In this document: positions 26,352 through 35,762 of the stretch, piece after piece
How positions within the stretch are numbered: the stretch's first letter is position 1
Layout of the letters: every line of letters begins with the position of its first letter
Assembly (NCBI GenBank): GCA_029010495.1
Contig: JAQXKO010000005.1
Location: forward strand, 62,001 to 126,000
Origin: Clostridiales bacterium
GTDB lineage: Bacteria > Bacillota > Clostridia > Lachnospirales > Lachnospiraceae
Reading direction: 5' to 3'
DNA length: 64,000 nt
Notes under the pieces: generated by a model
What the model saw: only the letters and a program-made list of their open reading frames with translations
Databases searched by the model: none
Told to the model about the DNA's origin: nothing
Made by a program: the position numbers and the translations under genes

Positions 26352-27779
26352 ATGCAGATTGGTAAGGCTGAATTCTGGAAATACTTTGAGGAGATAAGTG
26401 CCATTCCGCACGGCTCCTATAATACTGACAAAATCAGTAATTATATTAGTGAATTTGCAAAGGTCCATAATTTGGAATATGTTCAGGATGAGCTCGGCAA
26501 TGTTGTAATATATAAGGCTGCCACACCGGGCTTTGAAGACAGACCGTCCTTATGTATACAGGGACATATCGACATGGTTGCGGTTAAGACACCTGACTGC
26601 AATAAGGATTTACTGACTGAAGGACTCGACCTTGAGGTGGACGGTGAGTGGCTGAAAGCTAAGGGAACAAGTCTTGGCGGAGATGACGGTATTGCGGTTG
26701 CCTATGCCCTTAGCATCCTGGCTTCAGATAAACTTGAGCATCCTGCCCTTGAAATGGTATTTACGGTCAATGAAGAGGTTGCCATGGAGGGTGCTTTCGG
26801 CTTTGACAAAAATCTGTTAAAAAGCAGTACAATTATTAATCTTGATAATGAAACAGAGGGCGAATTTTTAACCGGCTGTGCGGGTGGAGCAAAGATTGAC
26901 ATTGAACTTCCGGTAGAGAGAAAGCTCAGAACGGCGATGGTATATGAGCTTAAGGTAAGCGGTCTTAAGGGAGGCCACTCAGGTATTGATATAGCTGATA
27001 ACAGAGTCAGCGCCGCAACTGTGATTTCCAGATTTCTTTGTGAGCTTAAGATGGCAAGAACGAGAATTATTGATGTCCGCTTCGGAGAGAAGGACAATGT
27101 AATTGCCAACAGCGGTTATATAAAGTTTATCTGCTCGGCTCCTAATTCCGATGTAATGGAAATCCTGGATTTTTACGCGAACGTATTAAAGGACGAGTTT
27201 AAAACACGTGAGCCTGAGCTGAAAATCGAATATGCATATCTCGGAGAACAGAAGGAGGTCAATGCTCTTCATAAGGCTGATTCTGAAAGACTTATGGATT
27301 TTCTCTGGGCGCTTCCTCAGGGAGTTGATACCTTCAGCGCCGATGTGCCGGGACTTGTCGAAACATCCGTAAATATAGGTGTTGCAGAGCTTGCAGAGGA
27401 CAGGCTTACGGTAAAATGTCTTGTAAGAAGCAGCTATGATTCTGCTAAGCAGGCGCTCTGCGACAAGGTTGTGGCAGTTGCAAATCTTGCCGGGGCAAAG
27501 TCAAGACAGTATAGTGACTATCCGGGCTGGGCTTACAGGGTTGATTCGCCAATCAGAGAAAAGGTTATTAATATTTACAGGGAGATGTACGGCATCGAGC
27601 CTGTGCTTACTGCAATTCATGCAGGCGTTGAATGCGGAGTGTTTGTGGAAAAGCTGGGTGATGCAGACTGTATCAGCTTCGGACCTACCATGGTTGACGT
27701 TCATTCGGTTAAGGAAAGACTTAACATTCCTTCCTCGGAAAGAGTATATGAATTTTTAACTGAGCTTATTAAGGCTTAA
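26352..27779 (+). CDS. pepD: Aminoacyl-histidine dipeptidase (peptidase D family, M20)
   Basis: A 475-aa zinc dipeptidase (carnosinase-like, M20C). The metal site is readable: GHIDMVAVKT (His), LGGDDGIAVA (bridging Asp), NEEVAMEGAFG (catalytic Glu-Glu), LDNETEGEF (Asp) and the late HAGVECGVF (His region of the family). The middle part holds the dimerisation/lid domain (GLKGGHSGIDI). These enzymes cleave X-His and other dipeptides in the cytoplasm during peptide utilisation. It stands alone behind its own AT-rich leader with GGAGG before ATG. Confidence 0.95.
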   Translation: MQIGKAEFWKYFEEISAIPHGSYNTDKISNYISEFAKVHNLEYVQDELGNVVIYKAATPGFEDRPSLCIQGHIDMVAVKTPDCNKDLLTEGLDLEVDGEWLKAKGTSLGGDDGIAVAYALSILASDKLEHPALEMVFTVNEEVAMEGAFGFDKNLLKSSTIINLDNETEGEFLTGCAGGAKIDIELPVERKLRTAMVYELKVSGLKGGHSGIDIADNRVSAATVISRFLCELKMARTRIIDVRFGEKDNVIANSGYIKFICSAPNSDVMEILDFYANVLKDEFKTREPELKIEYAYLGEQKEVNALHKADSERLMDFLWALPQGVDTFSADVPGLVETSVNIGVAELAEDRLTVKCLVRSSYDSAKQALCDKVVAVANLAGAKSRQYSDYPGWAYRVDSPIREKVINIYREMYGIEPVLTAIHAGVECGVFVEKLGDADCISFGPTMVDVHSVKERLNIPSSERVYEFLTELIKA

Positions 27780-27846
27780 TTGATGTGCGCTGATGTACAT
27801 TATACGGCAGATGCCGAATATGTAATTATTTTCGGAGTATTATTTT

Positions 27847-29154
27847 ATGTGGACATACGAAAGTGTTTTTTATCAGATTTATCCTATGGGCTTTTGCAAT
27901 GCCGGATTTGAAAATGACGGAATCTGCCGCCGCAGTATTTTGGAATTTGCGGACTGGGCAGAGCATCTTAAGAAAATGTCGGTAAATGCAGTATATTTTT
28001 CACCTGTATTTGAATCTGACACGCACGGCTATAATACAAGAGATTATAAGCTTATTGATAAAAGACTGGGAACAAACGAGGAGTTTAAGCAGCTTGTTTC
28101 AAGGCTGCATGAGCAGGGCATCAGGGTAGTTCTTGACGGCGTATTTAATCATGTGGGACGCGGCTTTGCCCAGTTCCGGGATGTACTGGAAAACAGATGG
28201 AACTCACGTTATAAGGATTGGTTCAATATTAATTTTGACGGTAATTCATGCTACAATGACGGTCTCTGGTATGAGGGTTGGGAGGGCTGCTATGACCTTG
28301 TAAAGCTCAATCTCAGAAATGAAGAGGTTATCAGTCATATTTTTGATGCGGTCCGCTACTGGGTCAGCGAATTTGACATTGACGGCTTAAGACTTGATGT
28401 GGCATACTGTCTTGACAGGGAATTCTTAAAAAGATTAAGACGGCTTGCAAATGAAATCAAGCCTGAATTTGCTCTTATCGGCGAGCTTTTGCACGGAGAT
28501 TATAATCAGTTTGTAAATGATGAGATGCTTCATTCATGCACAAACTACGAATGCTATAAAGGTCTTTACTCAAGCTTTAATTCCTGCAATATGTTTGAAA
28601 TAGTCCACTCTTTAAAGCGCCAGTTCGGTCCTGAAAACTGGACGCTTTATAAGGGTAAACATCTTTTGTGCTTTGTTGACAATCACGATGTCACAAGAGT
28701 TGCAAGTATTCTTACCAATAAAAATCACCTGCCGTTAATATACGGACTTCTTTTCGGCATGCCGGGAATTCCGTGTGTATATTACGGAAGCGAGTGGGGT
28801 ACTGAGGCGACAAAGGCTCAGGGCGACCCTGCATTGAGACCGTGCTTTGAAAAGCCGGAGTTTAACGGACTTACTGAAAAGATTGCAGCATATGCAAGGG
28901 TTCACAGGGAGGAAAAGGCTCTCTGCTATGGTGATTTCGGCGCTCCCGTGCTTACAAACAGGCAGTGTGTGCTTGAAAGAAGATGTGATAACGAGCGCGT
29001 CATGGTAGCTGTAAACATGGATGAAAACGGCTATGACGCATGGTTTAACACAGGAGCTTCAAAGGGTCTTAATCTTCTTACGGGAGAAGAGGTAAGCCTT
29101 GAGGGAGGGAAGCTTTACATGCCGGGCTATTCCGTTCAGTATATTAAGGCCTGA
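27847..29154 (+). CDS. GH13 family alpha-glycosidase, cytoplasmic
   Basis: A 435-aa alpha-amylase-superfamily enzyme without a signal peptide. Catalytic residues are all present: the nucleophile Asp in DGLRLDVAYC, the acid/base Glu in LIGELLHG, and the stabilising Asp in FVDNHDVTR; region I reads DGVFNHVG. The compact size without an N-terminal beta-sandwich suggests an intracellular maltodextrin- or neopullulanase-like glucosidase. Substrate specificity cannot be fixed. It is alone, with TTCGGAG before the ATG, and no sugar transporter is linked to it. Confidence 0.92.
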   Translation: MWTYESVFYQIYPMGFCNAGFENDGICRRSILEFADWAEHLKKMSVNAVYFSPVFESDTHGYNTRDYKLIDKRLGTNEEFKQLVSRLHEQGIRVVLDGVFNHVGRGFAQFRDVLENRWNSRYKDWFNINFDGNSCYNDGLWYEGWEGCYDLVKLNLRNEEVISHIFDAVRYWVSEFDIDGLRLDVAYCLDREFLKRLRRLANEIKPEFALIGELLHGDYNQFVNDEMLHSCTNYECYKGLYSSFNSCNMFEIVHSLKRQFGPENWTLYKGKHLLCFVDNHDVTRVASILTNKNHLPLIYGLLFGMPGIPCVYYGSEWGTEATKAQGDPALRPCFEKPEFNGLTEKIAAYARVHREEKALCYGDFGAPVLTNRQCVLERRCDNERVMVAVNMDENGYDAWFNTGASKGLNLLTGEEVSLEGGKLYMPGYSVQYIKA

Positions 29155-29242
29155 CCGTAATCTTTACAAAACAGCCCTTGCCGTATTACGGCACAGGGCT
29201 TAAAGTCGTTATTGAGGAATGTATTTCCGGAAAGGAGTCGTC

Positions 29243-30307
29243 ATGAAGTTTGTACATGTATCAGACCTTCATCTTGGGGCAAAGCCCGAGACAGGCATGC
29301 CATGGGCAGAGGCCAGAGAAGAAGAGCTTTGGAAAAGCGTGGAACGCCTGATTGATTATTGTAACGGTGATGAAACCGATTTGCTTTTGGTATGTGGCGA
29401 TACCTTTCATAAACAGCCGCTTGTCAGGGAAATTAAGCGCCTTGACGATATATTTGGCAGATTGGAGAAAACTAAGGTTGTCATCATCGCAGGAAGCCAT
29501 GATTATATTTCACCGCGTTCCAGGTACAGGGGATATAAATGGTGTGACAATGTGATATGTCTTTTCGGCAGGGATATGGAGGAATATTATCTCTACGGTC
29601 TTGATACTACAGTGTACGGGCTTTCGTGTATGGAAAGTGAGATACAATCACCTCTTTACAGAGATGCTGCGCCTAAAAAGTCGTCAGGTATTCATATCCT
29701 GCTTGCTTATGGCGGTGACAATAACTGTATTCCGATTGATTTTAAAAAGCTTTCCGAGGCAGGCTTTGATTTTGTGGCACTCGGACGAAGTCATACCTTT
29801 ACAAAGGTGTATAACAACATGATTTATCCGGGAATTCTTGAACCGGTTGATAAAAACGAAACGGGACGTCACGGATTTATTAAGGGTGAGTTCACACCGG
29901 TTAAGGGAGAAAACAGGCTTGTTACGGAGTTTGTGCCGTTTGCAAAAAGGGAATATCATGACCTTCACATAAGGGTTTCTACTGATGATACAAACCAGTC
30001 GGTGGCAAGAAGTATTACCGGACAGATGCTGAAAAACGGTGCCGGCAATCTGTACAGGATATATATCGAAGGTATACGCAGCGAGAATGTAGTGTTTGAT
30101 GTCAATGATCTTGCCCAAAAGGGGATGATAACCGAGGTCATCGATGCGACGGTGCTTGATTATAATTATGATGAGCTCAGGGAAAAGAATGACGACAACA
30201 TTATAGGAGATTTCATTACTGAGATAAAGAATCAGGATATAAGCGATTCACTAAAGGACAGAGCCCTGTACTATGGTATAGAGGCGCTTTTAAAGGCGAA
30301 AGGTTAG
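29243..30307 (+). CDS. YhaO/SbcD-like metallophosphoesterase, degenerate motifs
   Basis: A 354-aa protein of the YhaO (Mre11/SbcD-type) family, normally a DNA exonuclease paired with an SMC-like ATPase. The start at 29243 (MKFVHVSDLHLG) has AAGGAG upstream and is better than the track start at 29219. Motif I (SDLHLG) and motif II (CGDTFH) are intact. Motif III reads GSHDY instead of GNHD, motif IV (expected LLHG) reads LLAYGG and motif V (expected GHIH) reads GRSH, so several metal-binding or catalytic His/Asn residues are lost. It is followed 6 bp later by the YhaN-like partner, so the complex is likely still made; nuclease activity is doubtful. Confidence 0.85.
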   Translation: MKFVHVSDLHLGAKPETGMPWAEAREEELWKSVERLIDYCNGDETDLLLVCGDTFHKQPLVREIKRLDDIFGRLEKTKVVIIAGSHDYISPRSRYRGYKWCDNVICLFGRDMEEYYLYGLDTTVYGLSCMESEIQSPLYRDAAPKKSSGIHILLAYGGDNNCIPIDFKKLSEAGFDFVALGRSHTFTKVYNNMIYPGILEPVDKNETGRHGFIKGEFTPVKGENRLVTEFVPFAKREYHDLHIRVSTDDTNQSVARSITGQMLKNGAGNLYRIYIEGIRSENVVFDVNDLAQKGMITEVIDATVLDYNYDELREKNDDNIIGDFITEIKNQDISDSLKDRALYYGIEALLKAKG

Positions 30308-30313
30308 TTACAC

Positions 30314-32401
30314 ATGAAGATTCAGAAGCTTATAATCGAAGGCTTCGGAAGATACAGGAATTATTCTCTTGATCTTTCGGAGGGGGTTAACGTGATTTAC
30401 GGACTCAACGAGTCGGGTAAGTCTACTTTGACTGCTTTCCTGATTTGCATGATGTTTGATACAAAGCAGCTTCTGGGCAATGAGTATTCAAAGGAGCTGT
30501 TAAAAAAATATGAGCCGTGGGATTATGACAGATTTGGCGGCGAGATGTATTTTTACCACGAGGGTATAAACTACCGCCTTGTAAAGACATTTGGAAGCCT
30601 TAACAGAGAGTCTCTGTATAATGCAGACACCAATACCGAGCTTTATCCCGCTAACGAATATTTCGGCAGAATGTTTCCGGGCTTAACAGCCTTTGAATAT
30701 TTAAATACATATTTTAATTCCGTAGATACACAGGACATAGAACCGTCTGTTATTCAGAGCGTGAGACGTCATGCAGCCAGAAACTCCATTAATAAACATT
30801 CTGAAATAGATACGAATTATGCACTTCATATTCTTGAAGAAAGAAGACGAAGCATATACGACGGTCAGCTTGCGGGCAAAATTGCTGCCCTGGAGGAGAC
30901 GATTAAGTCTGAGGAGGCAATGGAGCGTGAGCTTGATAGAATTGCATATCGCGAAATGAAGGGAATGGATGAAATTGAATCAATAAACATTGAGCTTGAG
31001 AAGAGTAAAAAGCCGACTGCCTTTGAAGAAAGGGAACAGGAGTATTACCGCAACAAGGAGCGTTACCTGACCTATAAGCAGAATGTTTCAAGAAGCCGTC
31101 AGGTTAATGAAGAGCTGGAAAAGACTATTATTCTCCTTAGCGAGCTTGATGAAAACGAGAAAAAACTGGAGCGCTGCAAGGAGGAGCTTTCGGTTGTAAG
31201 AAAATACATAAAGGGTAATGACGAAAAGTCATTAAATCTGCGCCATGAGGCTTCGGGCCTTGGAAAGCAGATTGTATCAGAAGGCAGAAACACATCGCAG
31301 AAGCAGATGTTCATCATGCTTTTTGCACTGCTCTGTATCATTTGCGGCGTCGTTTCCCTTTTTGAAAAATCGGCTCCTGCGTATTACACCGCATTTTTTG
31401 CCGTTGGAAGTATTGCAGTCATATTCTGCGCATATCTGGGAGTAACCGGTCAGAGAATTAAAAACAATCTCAGGGCGCTGCTTGAAAAAAATCACAATGA
31501 GCAGGATATAACGGCTAAAGACAGAGAGGAGTTTTTTAGGGTTCATTCGGGAGAAAACGAGCTTATGAAACGTCTTGAATCATATCTTAAAGAGGATGGA
31601 CGTCGTCCCGATATACTGAAAAAGGAACAAGAGCTTTCTGATGAGGCTGAATCACTTGGCGAAACGATTAAGACTACTCATGATGAGCTTCTCGCTTTTT
31701 TTGAACAGTTCGGCACTGTAGAGGAGCTTAAGGACGATGAACTCAATCTTCAGGAGGAAAATCTTATTAATGAAAGCCGAATAAGAAATGCAAGAGTAAA
31801 GGAGCTTGACGAAAAGCTTACAAGTCTTAAGGAATCCCTGATAAAAATGCATATGCAGGTTGAGGCCGGAGAAGAAAACGAGGCAAGGCTTTTTGCCCAT
31901 AGGGAGGAGCTTAAGATGCTTTTGGAGAAAAAAGAAGCCTTTGCCAATGAAGAAAAGGCGATACGTCTTGCGTCAGATATTATTACGAAGCTTACAAAAG
32001 AGGGCAGTGAGGGCGCAAATAAAATAGTAAATCAGGTTGCAAGCACATATGCGGCTTCCTTTACGTCAAACCGTTATACCTCGGTTATTACCGATGAAAA
32101 CCTTGATACAAAGGTTGACTATTACGATAAATATGTCGAGAGCGACTCTCTCAGTACAGGAACAAAGAGCCAGCTTAATCTTGCCGTCAGATTATCTGCG
32201 GGAGATATAGTGCTTGGAGATTATAATCTTCCGATGGTATTTGATGATGCATTTGTATATTATGATGATGAACGTCTTGCAGATACATTAAAAAGTATTG
32301 TAAACCATTCCGGACAGTCATTTATATTTACATGTCAGTCCAGGGAGGCAATGATAATGGACCAGCTTGCGGTTGACTACAGGATGATTACACTTGCTTA
32401 G
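30314..32401 (+). CDS. YhaN-like SMC-type AAA ATPase with mid-protein membrane hairpin
   Basis: A 695-aa Rad50/SbcC-type ATPase. The N-terminal head has Walker A GLNESGKSTL (about residues 31-40); long coiled coils occupy about 180-330 and 395-540; the C-terminal head has signature-like DSLSTGTKSQLNLAVRL and Walker B MVFDDAFVYYDDERL. Between the coils, at about 335-380, are two hydrophobic helices (FIMLFALLCIICGVVSL, FAVGSIAVIFCAYLG), implying that the hinge end is anchored in the membrane as in YhaN. It forms an operon with the degenerate YhaO-like protein. It is shorter than the roughly 960-aa B. subtilis YhaN. Role in DNA processing is inference. Confidence 0.87.
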   Translation: MKIQKLIIEGFGRYRNYSLDLSEGVNVIYGLNESGKSTLTAFLICMMFDTKQLLGNEYSKELLKKYEPWDYDRFGGEMYFYHEGINYRLVKTFGSLNRESLYNADTNTELYPANEYFGRMFPGLTAFEYLNTYFNSVDTQDIEPSVIQSVRRHAARNSINKHSEIDTNYALHILEERRRSIYDGQLAGKIAALEETIKSEEAMERELDRIAYREMKGMDEIESINIELEKSKKPTAFEEREQEYYRNKERYLTYKQNVSRSRQVNEELEKTIILLSELDENEKKLERCKEELSVVRKYIKGNDEKSLNLRHEASGLGKQIVSEGRNTSQKQMFIMLFALLCIICGVVSLFEKSAPAYYTAFFAVGSIAVIFCAYLGVTGQRIKNNLRALLEKNHNEQDITAKDREEFFRVHSGENELMKRLESYLKEDGRRPDILKKEQELSDEAESLGETIKTTHDELLAFFEQFGTVEELKDDELNLQEENLINESRIRNARVKELDEKLTSLKESLIKMHMQVEAGEENEARLFAHREELKMLLEKKEAFANEEKAIRLASDIITKLTKEGSEGANKIVNQVASTYAASFTSNRYTSVITDENLDTKVDYYDKYVESDSLSTGTKSQLNLAVRLSAGDIVLGDYNLPMVFDDAFVYYDDERLADTLKSIVNHSGQSFIFTCQSREAMIMDQLAVDYRMITLA

Positions 32402-32410
32402 GAGTTTTTG

Positions 32411-33076
32411 ATGAAACTAGAGGATGTGAAAATACTCGAGGTTAAGGCGAGTATTTGTGAAGATAATGATATTGAGGCAGACAGGCTGCGGAATAAGCTG
32501 AAAAAACAGAAAACCGCACTGATAAATGTAATGTCCGGTCCCGGAAGCGGTAAGACAAGCATGATTCTGCGCATTATTGAGGAATTAAAGGATAAGGTCA
32601 AAATAGGCGTTATTGAGGCAGATATAGATTCGGATGTCGATGCCTTAAAAATTGCCGGCGCAGGTGCAGACGCCATACAGCTTCACACAGACGGAATGTG
32701 CCATCTTGATGCGGGCATGACCGAACAGGGGCTTGATGCTCTCGGAAGTGAAAATTATGACATCTGTTTTCTGGAGAATGTTGGCAATCTTGTATGCCCT
32801 GCCGAGTTTGACACCGGGGCTACATCCTGTATATGCATATTATCTGTTCCGGAGGGGGATGACAAGCCGTTAAAATATCCGTTGATGTTTTCGGTATGCG
32901 ACGTGCTTGTAATCAATAAAATCGATGTGGCGGATTATTTTGACTTTGATATGGAAAAGGTTATTGAAAGCGCACTTGTTAATAATCCGAAGCTTAAGAT
33001 ATTTCCGGTAAGCGCAAAGACGGGAGAGGGCTTTGAACCGTTGCTCGGATGGGTGCTTAACAGAATAATAAAATAA
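32411..33076 (+). CDS. hypB: HypB-family nickel-insertion GTPase
   Basis: A 221-aa GTPase of the HypB/UreG (SIMIBI) class. Walker A is GPGSGKTS, the switch/metal region contains GMCHLDAGM (Cys-His nickel ligands at the dimer interface), LENVGNLVCPAEFDTG carries the second conserved Cys, and the guanine motif is NKID. HypB loads nickel into [NiFe]-hydrogenase with HypA. There is no His-rich N terminus. The start at 32411 follows GGAG; the upstream ATPase stop overlaps that site. No hypA, other hyp genes, hydrogenase or urease genes are nearby, so its client is elsewhere or different. Confidence 0.93.
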   Translation: MKLEDVKILEVKASICEDNDIEADRLRNKLKKQKTALINVMSGPGSGKTSMILRIIEELKDKVKIGVIEADIDSDVDALKIAGAGADAIQLHTDGMCHLDAGMTEQGLDALGSENYDICFLENVGNLVCPAEFDTGATSCICILSVPEGDDKPLKYPLMFSVCDVLVINKIDVADYFDFDMEKVIESALVNNPKLKIFPVSAKTGEGFEPLLGWVLNRIIK

Positions 33077-33093
33077 GAATTGACGGAGGATAT

Positions 33094-34200
33094 ATGAAAA
33101 AAATATTAAAGAGAGCAGCGCTTGTATTATCATCGACCCTGGCGGTACTGGTGCTTTTTGCAGTCAGCGTCCTTATAATATTAAATTTCGGTCCGTCGCC
33201 TACGGCTCATAAGGTGTTTATAAAATCCTGCATGGAAACAAGTGCTATGGGACCTCTTGCAAGACTTCTTACCACAGATGAGGAGCTTGAGAAAATACTA
33301 AAGGAAAATACCATTGAGGAAATTGATGATACGACTGATACGAATCTCATTCATATTACTGTAGATAACGGTAATAAAGATGAATCGCCGGCTGAAGATA
33401 CAAATAAAAATCCATCCTCGCAGGGCAGTGCCGGCACTGTTAAGGATGAGGTGGAAGAGGGTTATGTGGCCGGCTTTGATGATGGCTACAGCTATAAAAA
33501 GGTTATCAGTAACGAAGACGGGATACTCATATGCGAGGTTTCGGGAGCTACTTACAGAGGCCATATGATGATTGTCAGGGATCCTTCACGTGTATTTGTC
33601 GGATGCTGTAATAATATCGGAAACAAAAACGGCCAGGGAGAAAAGCTCCAGACCATGATTACAAAATACGGCGCAGCAGCAGGCATAAATGCAGGCGGCT
33701 TTGCCGATGAGGGAGGTCACGGAAGCGGCTCTGTTCCGCTCGGCTTTGTATTTTCACAGGGAGAATTAAAATATCATGATTCGGCAAGCTCACTGCTTAT
33801 CGGCTTTGACAATAACAATATTCTTCATGTGGGCAACATGACAGATAAGACTGCAACGGATAAAAATATCAGGGATGCCGTAACATTCGGACCGGCACTT
33901 ATCGTCAACGGAAAGGCGGCGGCCATGAGCGGCTCCGGCTCGGGACTTAATCCCCGTACAGCCATCGGTCAGAGAAAGGACGGAGCTGTACTCCTGCTGG
34001 TAATCGACGGTCGTCAGGCAAATTCGCTCGGCGCATCCTTTAAGGATCTGATTGATATATTTGTGTCATTCGGCGCGGTTAATGCGGCAAATCTTGATGG
34101 GGGAAGCTCATCGCTGATGATATATAAGGACAAGGAAATATCGGAGAGGGCAAATCTTATTAACAACAGATATCTGCCAACCTGTATTCTTGTAAAATAA
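33094..34200 (+). CDS. Phosphodiester glycosidase (NAGPA-type) domain exported protein
   Basis: A 368-aa protein with an N-terminal signal-anchor (about residues 10-30, VLSSTLAVLVLFAVSVLIIL), an acidic disordered linker (about 65-130) and a C-terminal NAGPA domain (PF09992-type, about 150-368). Domain motifs include GINAGGF, DAVTFGPALIVNG, NPRTAIGQ and NAANLDGGSSS. Members cleave phosphodiester-linked sugars and in Gram-positives are thought to act on cell-wall glycans or teichoic acids. The domain is intact. The next gene (another anchored protein) begins 11 bp downstream, so the two probably work at the cell surface together. Confidence 0.9.
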   Translation: MKKILKRAALVLSSTLAVLVLFAVSVLIILNFGPSPTAHKVFIKSCMETSAMGPLARLLTTDEELEKILKENTIEEIDDTTDTNLIHITVDNGNKDESPAEDTNKNPSSQGSAGTVKDEVEEGYVAGFDDGYSYKKVISNEDGILICEVSGATYRGHMMIVRDPSRVFVGCCNNIGNKNGQGEKLQTMITKYGAAAGINAGGFADEGGHGSGSVPLGFVFSQGELKYHDSASSLLIGFDNNNILHVGNMTDKTATDKNIRDAVTFGPALIVNGKAAAMSGSGSGLNPRTAIGQRKDGAVLLLVIDGRQANSLGASFKDLIDIFVSFGAVNAANLDGGSSSLMIYKDKEISERANLINNRYLPTCILVK

Positions 34201-34211
34201 ATGAGGATAAT

Positions 34212-35081
34212 ATGAGTAACAGATTTAAAAAAGGTTTTATTATTTATCTTACAGCCCTCTTAAGTCTCGTGTTTGCGGCAGATGTGTATATCTGGGCAAG
34301 ACTTAAGGTCTATGAGAAAACAAGTCAGATAAAAAGCGGCAATAACGGATACAACAGTATTGTGACAATAGAAGACCCTGTAAATACACCTACTCCTACT
34401 TCGGTTCCGGAGGCAGAATATACATTTATGACGCCCGAGGGAATAATAATATATGCTGACGGAGAAAAGCTTGAAACAACGTCAGACGGGGTTACATTCT
34501 TAAAGGACGACCGTTTCAGCGTTCTTTATGAATTCAGCGGCAAATACAGTGAGTATAAAAATATAGAGGCTGACGCGATGATTCCGAAGCTTGTTACCTT
34601 CAAAAAAAAGCTTAAGATAACAGCAAAGGTTGAGGCATATACTTCGGATATGAAGAGTGTGGAGCTTGATTTTAATGAGGAGTCAAAGACATATAAATGC
34701 GGATATGTGCTTGATGAAACGGGCAGGGAGGAGCTGGAGGCTCTGGCTGAAAAGCTCCAGCAGACATATGCGATGTTTTGTGCAAATGATGTAAAGGCGT
34801 CAGAGCTCAAACCTTATTTTCCTGATAATTCACAGTATCTTAAAGCCATATCGTCGGTAGATAACAGCTGGTATGCCAAGCATACCGGTCTTCCGAAGTA
34901 TACGGACAGGAAGACAAATTCATTTATAAGATACAGCGAGAAGCTTGTATATATTGACATGTCGGTTACCCAGACAATACGTTCAACGGTGCTGGGAAAG
35001 GATATTGAAACACAGATAAGGCATAAATTCTGGTTATATAATACGGATAAGGGCTATAAAGTTGCAGCAATCGAATTTTAA
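34212..35081 (+). CDS. Membrane-anchored extracytoplasmic protein, unknown
   Basis: A 289-aa protein with one N-terminal hydrophobic helix (about 10-28, FIIYLTALLSLVFAADVYIW) and a short Pro/Thr linker (TPTPTSVPEAEY), then a folded extracytoplasmic domain of mixed beta strands. No family is recognised. It is translated from AGGATAAT 11 bp behind the glycosidase gene, suggesting a shared envelope function. A new promoter for the por operon begins directly after it. Confidence 0.7.
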   Translation: MSNRFKKGFIIYLTALLSLVFAADVYIWARLKVYEKTSQIKSGNNGYNSIVTIEDPVNTPTPTSVPEAEYTFMTPEGIIIYADGEKLETTSDGVTFLKDDRFSVLYEFSGKYSEYKNIEADAMIPKLVTFKKKLKITAKVEAYTSDMKSVELDFNEESKTYKCGYVLDETGREELEALAEKLQQTYAMFCANDVKASELKPYFPDNSQYLKAISSVDNSWYAKHTGLPKYTDRKTNSFIRYSEKLVYIDMSVTQTIRSTVLGKDIETQIRHKFWLYNTDKGYKVAAIEF

Positions 35082-35085
35082 ACTA

Positions 35086-35114
35086 TTGTGCTTTAGATTA
35101 AAAAATGATATACT
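35086..35114 (+). promoter_or_regulatory. Promoter for the porCDAB operon
   Basis: TTGTGC, 17-bp spacer, TATACT, ending about 45 bp before the porC start. Confidence 0.6.
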
Positions 35115-35159
35115 AAAATTTAATGTGGAAATAATACTGATAACATTTTGGAGGAATAT

Positions 35160-35762
35160 ATGGCTTTAACAGAAATCAGATGGCATGGCAGAGGCGGACA
35201 GGGAGCTAAGACGGCAGCTCTTCTTCTGGCAGACGTATGCTTTAAAAACGATAAGTACGTTCAGGGTTTTCCGGAGTATGGTCCTGAAAGAATGGGTGCT
35301 CCGATTACGGCCTATAACAGAATAAGCGACAGGGAATTGAGGGTTCATTCCAATATATATGAGCCTGATTTTGTGGTAGTGGTTGATGAAACACTGCTTG
35401 AGGCAACAGATGTTACGGAAGGACTTAATCCCGAAGGTGCAATTGTTATTAATACAACAAAGAGTGCGGATGAGGTCAAAACACATCTCAGAGGCTATCA
35501 GGGAAAGGTGTTTACACTTGACGCAAGGCGTATTTCGGTAGAAGCTCTCGGAAAGTATTTTCCTAATTCACCCATGCTTGCAGCTATTGTTGCCGTAAGC
35601 GGTGTTATTGACAGGGACACCTTCCTCTCACAGATGAGGGATTCATACCGTAATAAATTTGCAAAGAAGCCTGAGGTTATCGACGGCAACATGAAGGCGC
35701 TTACCGTGGCATATGATGAAATTGCCGCACAGATTAACAAAGGAGATGTATGTAATGGCTAA
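35160..35762 (+). CDS. porC: 2-oxoacid:ferredoxin oxidoreductase, gamma subunit
   Basis: A 200-aa gamma subunit of a four-subunit 2-oxoacid:ferredoxin oxidoreductase. The Rossmann-like N terminus RWHGRGGQGAKTAA and FPEYGPERMGAPITAY are diagnostic. The complex oxidatively decarboxylates pyruvate (or branched 2-oxoacids) to the acyl-CoA, reducing ferredoxin. The start at 35160 follows TTGGAGGAATAT; the track TTG start at 35148 lies in that Shine-Dalgarno. Gene order gamma-delta-alpha-beta equals the classic porCDAB order; pyruvate versus 2-ketoisovalerate as substrate is not proven by sequence alone. Confidence 0.9.
   Translation: MALTEIRWHGRGGQGAKTAALLLADVCFKNDKYVQGFPEYGPERMGAPITAYNRISDRELRVHSNIYEPDFVVVVDETLLEATDVTEGLNPEGAIVINTTKSADEVKTHLRGYQGKVFTLDARRISVEALGKYFPNSPMLAAIVAVSGVIDRDTFLSQMRDSYRNKFAKKPEVIDGNMKALTVAYDEIAAQINKGDVCNG

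Noticed and set aside
29173-29200. Hairpin after the GH13 gene as terminator
   Set aside because: AGCCCT..GCCG / CGGC..AGGGCT has a bulge and no T-run follows, so it cannot be called an intrinsic terminator.
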